A stretch of DNA of 64,000 nucleotides, from NCBI GenBank assembly GCA_905182995.1, contig CAJJDP010000094.1, positions 350,119 through 414,118 on the forward strand, given 5' to 3'. Shown piece after piece: positions 60,259 through 64,000 of the stretch. Under the pieces are notes generated by a model. It was not told where the DNA came from, did no database searches, and saw only the letters and a program-made list of their open reading frames with translations. The position numbers and the translations under genes are program-made. The DNA is from Paramecium octaurelia. Its lineage: Eukaryota; Ciliophora; Oligohymenophorea; Peniculida; Parameciidae. Position 1 is the first letter of the stretch, and each line of letters opens with the position of its first letter.

Positions 60259-61786
60259 ATGAATTTAAAACCTAGAATATAGATTGAAGGAAGCCAATTT
60301 CATTTGATATACGAACAAACAAATGATGAATTGTTAGATTTGATGGAGAGGGGAATATCTTAAAATAGACTTGTATTGCGGAAGAACGGCTATTGTGTTA
60401 CAGACAAAAAAACTAAAATGAAATACATAGTGAATTTCTCAAAGAAACACTTAAAGTTAAGGTATATTGTATAGCAATATGCTCAGTTTCCAAAAGTCTG
60501 AATTGTAAGAATAAGATCTGGAAGTTTTGATAGACAGCTTAACCATGAAGATTCTTCAATAGTAGAGCTTAATGAAGATAATGTTTTCTAAATTAGGCTA
60601 ACTCAATGAAAGTTGTATTCGTGAAATAGAATATGCTCCAACTGACATTGTAATTGAAATAGTTTTTGGGACAATGATGATAGCAAAGTTTTACATATCC
60701 TACATAATCGGAAACTCATTGATGTCTATAGAGGAGCGTTATGCTAGGTTTATGCTTATAAATTTGGAACTTCTAGAAGGCAATCAAATAAATTTGGAAA
60801 TCTTTAAGCAACCTCCAATAAATTTGCATTTTCTCACTTAATTTATAGCAATAGATAAATTCACTGATTTGGTCTAAAGAACTTTTATTCCAATTTAGTT
60901 GTTAAATTACAAATTATTTGATCACTCCCTCTTGAATCAGCTCTACCAATTTTATTTTATGATCTATCCAAATCAGCAATTCGCTACTTTTGTTTTCGGG
61001 ATAAGAAGTGATAAGTTTTAAAGTTCTTTGGGTATCATCCCTTTATTGATTTAAATGAAAACCTATTTTTTGAATGATAAACTTGTAATTGAAATAGAAT
61101 AAGCTGATGCTTTCGCCATATTGAATGGGCATCATTAATTGGCTGATTTTACATATTTCAAACGAGAAATTCATGATGTCATTACAAAATGGTAATTTTC
61201 AACCTGCCAAGAAATCGATGACTTCTTTTTGAAATTTCTCATCATTGGTATAGGTTATATTTTATTGTATCCCAAGAAGGAAATGCTATTCTACTTGATG
61301 AAAAAAACAAATTGGGATTACTTTTATAAACACATCTTTACTTTACTAATAAATAAAATTGCTTTTTTACATTACCATTTAAGTTAAAAACAAAGAGGGG
61401 ATCCCTCAAACTTTGATTATAGGAAATTTTTTAGTTTACACATAGATAGATATTTTCATATTTACGAGTATAATTGGGTTAAAGAATCCAGAGATGAAAG
61501 AGAAAATCCCATCAAATATATTCTCAAATTCTATTTGGACAGAATCGATAAAAACTTTTAGAACATTGTTAAAAATAATTTCAAGGAGAATGAGGTCAAT
61601 TCTCATCTGTAGAAACTCAGTATGCTGGTATTTCAAGGGGATAAAGTATCATTCATTTTTCAAATCGTCGAATATACTGCTTTAAATGGACAAATCATAA
61701 AAATTGAATAAGGACATGAGACGAATAGATGGAAATTAAGTGACTTTCCTAAATATGAATTAGAGTATATTATAAGTTAATTTTGA
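60259..61786 (+). CDS. Unknown protein of 500 residues
   Basis: One intron (60462-60486, 25 nt, ending CAG) gives a 500-residue protein. The first about 60 residues are polar, with basic patches. A helix follows (KSELQEQDLEVLIDSLTMKI). The remainder is a globular alpha/beta-looking chain rich in Leu, Ile, Phe and Tyr (KEMLFYLMKKTNWDYFYKHI, then FSLHIDRYFHIYEYNWVKES). Two segments near the middle (IVIEIVFGTMMIAKFYISYI and FFLKFLIIGIGYILLYP) are hydrophobic enough to be buried helices or membrane spans. I do not recognise a domain. The intact long frame with only one intron argues for a real gene. Confidence 0.7.
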
Positions 61787-61901
61787 TCTTATAAGTTATA
61801 TGTAAAGTATTGTATTATAATCTGGTTCTTAAGTTTGAATTGAGATTCTTAAATTCAATTGAATAATTAATATTTATTTAATTAGTATTTACGTGTATTA
61901 G

Positions 61902-62876
61902 ATGGAATAACAAATACTTCTATAAGCCAAGATAGCCTTCTTTTTAGGGAATTTCAATAAAGTGTTAGAAATATGGTAACAAAACGACTATGATGATGAC
62001 TACTATTACTTTTTAGTTTCAAGAGCATTAATAGCAGCTAGAGAATTGAAACCAAAATTTATCAGATTAACAAAGAAACCATCTTCCAAACTATTAGAGA
62101 TAACCGATATTGTCAGCAGATTCATGTGTCCACTAATAGAGCAATAGAAATCAGAAACAACCATTGATGAGGATAGAAAACAAATAGAAGATGTATTGAA
62201 AAAACTCAAAGACATCATTCCTAATTAAAACTAAAACAAGAAGATCATTTAAATCATATGTGCATACATGTCTGTGAATTCTTGTGAAGCACAATATGCA
62301 CTTCAATTAGAAATGCCAAAAGATGCATTTTAATAGGAATTGCTCTATCTCTAATTCATGATATATCTAAGAGGAAGGAGATTTGATTTGGCAGAATCCA
62401 CTCTACTCGACCTGAGAAGATTTGATGACGAAGACATCCTGACTTATCTTGCCTAAATATATCTAAATGTATGCAGCTTTGTATATCTCTATAGTTATAT
62501 AATGGATAACCAGAATAAGCATACAAATCAATATAAGAAACCAAAGATAGATTTGGGGACTCCTCCAAATTGATGAATTTGATGATTACTTGTCTCATCC
62601 AGTATGTTATTCTCAACTTAGCATTTTAGTCAAAATAAATTTGAAGAGGCTTTTGAATTAGGATAAAAGGTGAAAACACTCATAATTGACAATGAACAAT
62701 TCTCAGATCGCCAAGAAATTGAAATTTGTTTATCCAATCTAATAATTTTAAGTGAATTGCTTAATAAATAATAATAAAAAGAAGAATACATTTAAGTTTT
62801 GGAATAAATAAATAAATCGTGTCATTTCTTAAAGAGATATTAAGAGAAGGTTAAGAAAATTGAATAATTATCATGA
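61902..62876 (+). CDS. Coatomer subunit epsilon (COPI)
   Basis: Introns at 62469-62494 (26 nt) and 62602-62629 (28 nt) give 306 residues, the size of epsilon-COP. It is an all-helical TPR-type protein that binds alpha-COP in the COPI coat for Golgi-to-ER transport. Matching segments lie in order: LLQAKIAFFLGNFNKVLEIW at the start, RGRRFDLAESTLLDLRRFDD, LTYLAQIYLNLYNG, QNKFEEAFELGQKVKTLI and an end with KRYQEKVKKIEQL. These correspond to the conserved helices before the C-terminus of epsilon-COP, including the motif around the terminal F/KEY region. Overall similarity is modest, so another TPR protein remains possible. Confidence 0.7.
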
Positions 62877-62930
62877 TATTTTATAATCTATATGTTTAAA
62901 TAAACAATACAATGAAATTTAGACATTCTT

Positions 62931-64000
62931 TCAATATTCTCCAACTAAATCTCTGTAGTTCATCCTCTAATTTATTCTTCTTCTCAAACTTCTGCTACTC
63001 AACTACGATTATTCCTAAGTCTTTTCATTAGAATTGAATACTTACTTCTTATTGCTGTTACATTTACTAACTTTATTATTAAGACGACATTACATTTTAT
63101 TGTAATACATGAGGTGGAGATGCCAATTGCACTTTTTTAGTTCTTTTAATCGAATTTCGAAGGAGATCCAAATCCAGTTTGATTTCATCATCAAACAAGT
63201 TTAATCGATACGCTAAGACTTAATCGACATAGCATACTGTATTGTATTTTATTGTCCTTAGTAGCAACAAAGGTAATGTTTTTTTCTTTATTTTTACACT
63301 CCTCTTGTTCAGGAATGGGTATCTATTTAGGAGGTGGAAATTCATCTGACTTTTTCAATGGTTTTGTTTTCTTAACGTTTTTGGAACAACTTAAACAATG
63401 ATAAGGAGTGGTTTCTGGTTCATTTTCAATATTTTAATTTCTATATTTTTATTCGCAAGCAATGTGATTCTATGATTGTTGATATTACATACCCATTTTT
63501 GACATTGATCACATTAAACCCAACGAGCTTCGTCATCATAAGAGCCGTAAACCTTTGATAAATGAAATGAGGATATTGATACTTATTCGCAAAAATCGCA
63601 ATATTTTCCTTTATTAAATAATTTAGAACATTTGTCACAAAAGAATAATATATCATGTCTTTTGGATTTAATTTTCTTGTCCCCAACATTCGTACACTAA
63701 ACGTTGTAACATTTCTTAGTAGTTTATGGTGGTTCATCATCATCTACTGTTATTGTTATAGGATTGACTGCATTATTTTTTGTTTTCCGACCTGAATTGT
63801 CTTCTTACCGATTGCTTGACAAATTCAGCTGGGGTTATGATTATCCAGGATTTGGTAGATATGTTAACATTTCGATTCCATTCATTAAAGCAGAAAAATC
63901 TAAGAAATTAGTCAAACAAACATATATATATCGGATAGATTGTGAGTATGACAAGCATAGTTATCCTTACTTAGTAAATTGGAGGCTTGAAAGCAATCCT
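62931..64000 (-). CDS. PHD-type zinc-finger protein, 5' end outside window
   Basis: The stop is TGA 62931-62933 and the frame runs to the right edge. Three introns near the 3' half (about 62995-63030, 63200-63230 and 63465-63487) are needed and fit. The core is a Cys-rich region: FFCDKCSKLFNKGKYCDFCE, then ARWVQCDQCQKWNHIACEQ and YHCLSCSK. W-x-Q-C-x-x-C-x-x-W-x-H-x-x-C is the PHD pattern for a chromatin reader, with a second zinc-binding half before it, as in extended PHD modules of trithorax/MLL-type proteins. The tail is basic and Gln-rich (SSQQQSQQMQQQQE). No SET domain is seen in the window; the upstream part is missing. The frame beyond about 63780 is unsure. Confidence 0.65.

Noticed and set aside
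1-64000. CRISPR arrays, insertion sequences, bacterial operons, tRNA or rRNA genes
   Set aside because: No regularly spaced repeats, transposase motifs, Shine-Dalgarno-led operons or rRNA-like conserved stretches were seen. I could not exclude a tRNA by eye, but found no convincing cloverleaf.

Overview
The window is macronuclear-type DNA of a ciliate, almost certainly a Paramecium. The sequence is very AT-rich. Every long coding region reads through TAA and TAG as glutamine and stops only at TGA. Coding regions are interrupted by introns of only 20-32 nt that begin GT and end AG. A trichocyst matrix protein gene (30809-31935) is a lineage marker. Nearly all gene models below come from my own reading with TAA/TAG=Gln and removal of these mini-introns. 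For most of them the spliced length divides exactly by three, which supports the models.

Layout. 1-2110 (-): RCC1-repeat protein, open at the left edge. 2392-6059 (+): fusion of a NAK-like (pseudo)kinase, an ANTH-like domain and a TKL kinase. 7583-9056 (+): Ser/Thr kinase with a PH-like N-terminus. 9442-10215 (-): Gln-rich protein. 11860-13541 (-): multi-span membrane protein. 14580-16280 (-): B-box/coiled-coil/LRR protein. 16432-17255 (-): coiled coil. 17627-18944 (-): tRNA dimethylallyltransferase. 19110-29655 (-): a 3,506-residue secreted protein with ten tandem concanavalin/laminin-G-like modules and a Ser/Gln/Glu-rich half. 30809-31935 (+): trichocyst matrix protein. 32226-33554 (+): MORN protein. 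33665-35077 (+): Gln-rich protein. 35852-37203 (+): DnaJ with a CaaX end. 37235-38529 (+) and 38628-40781 (-): unknown proteins. 41761-42428 (-) and 42496-44106 (+): coiled-coil proteins. 44265-44936 (+): ribosomal protein S5. 45127-46967 (-): FYVE-like/TBC/EF-hand RabGAP. 47068-48021 (-): C2H2 protein. 48202-49662 (+): PTB-like RRM protein. 50106-50746 (-): ING-family PHD protein. 50798-52034 (-): CTD small phosphatase. 52410-52763 (+): C2H2 protein. 52778-55394 (-): LRR protein. 55878-58149 and 58184-60005 (+): tandem SET-domain methyltransferases. 60259-61786 (+): unknown. 61902-62876 (+): coatomer epsilon. 62931-64000 (-): PHD-type protein, open at the right edge.

Assembly. The two single-N gaps (6793 and 11464) each sit between two apparently identical direct copies, of 1398 and 1424 bp. 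These look like unmerged overlapping contig ends, not biological duplications, so the partial gene copies around them should not be counted as paralogues. A few one-base frame breaks are more likely sequence errors than gene decay.

The genes do not form one pathway. They are housekeeping and regulatory genes packed with very short spacers, as expected for a ciliate macronucleus. The most distinctive items are the giant modular secreted protein, divergent from a trichocyst matrix gene, and the kinase-ANTH-kinase fusion.
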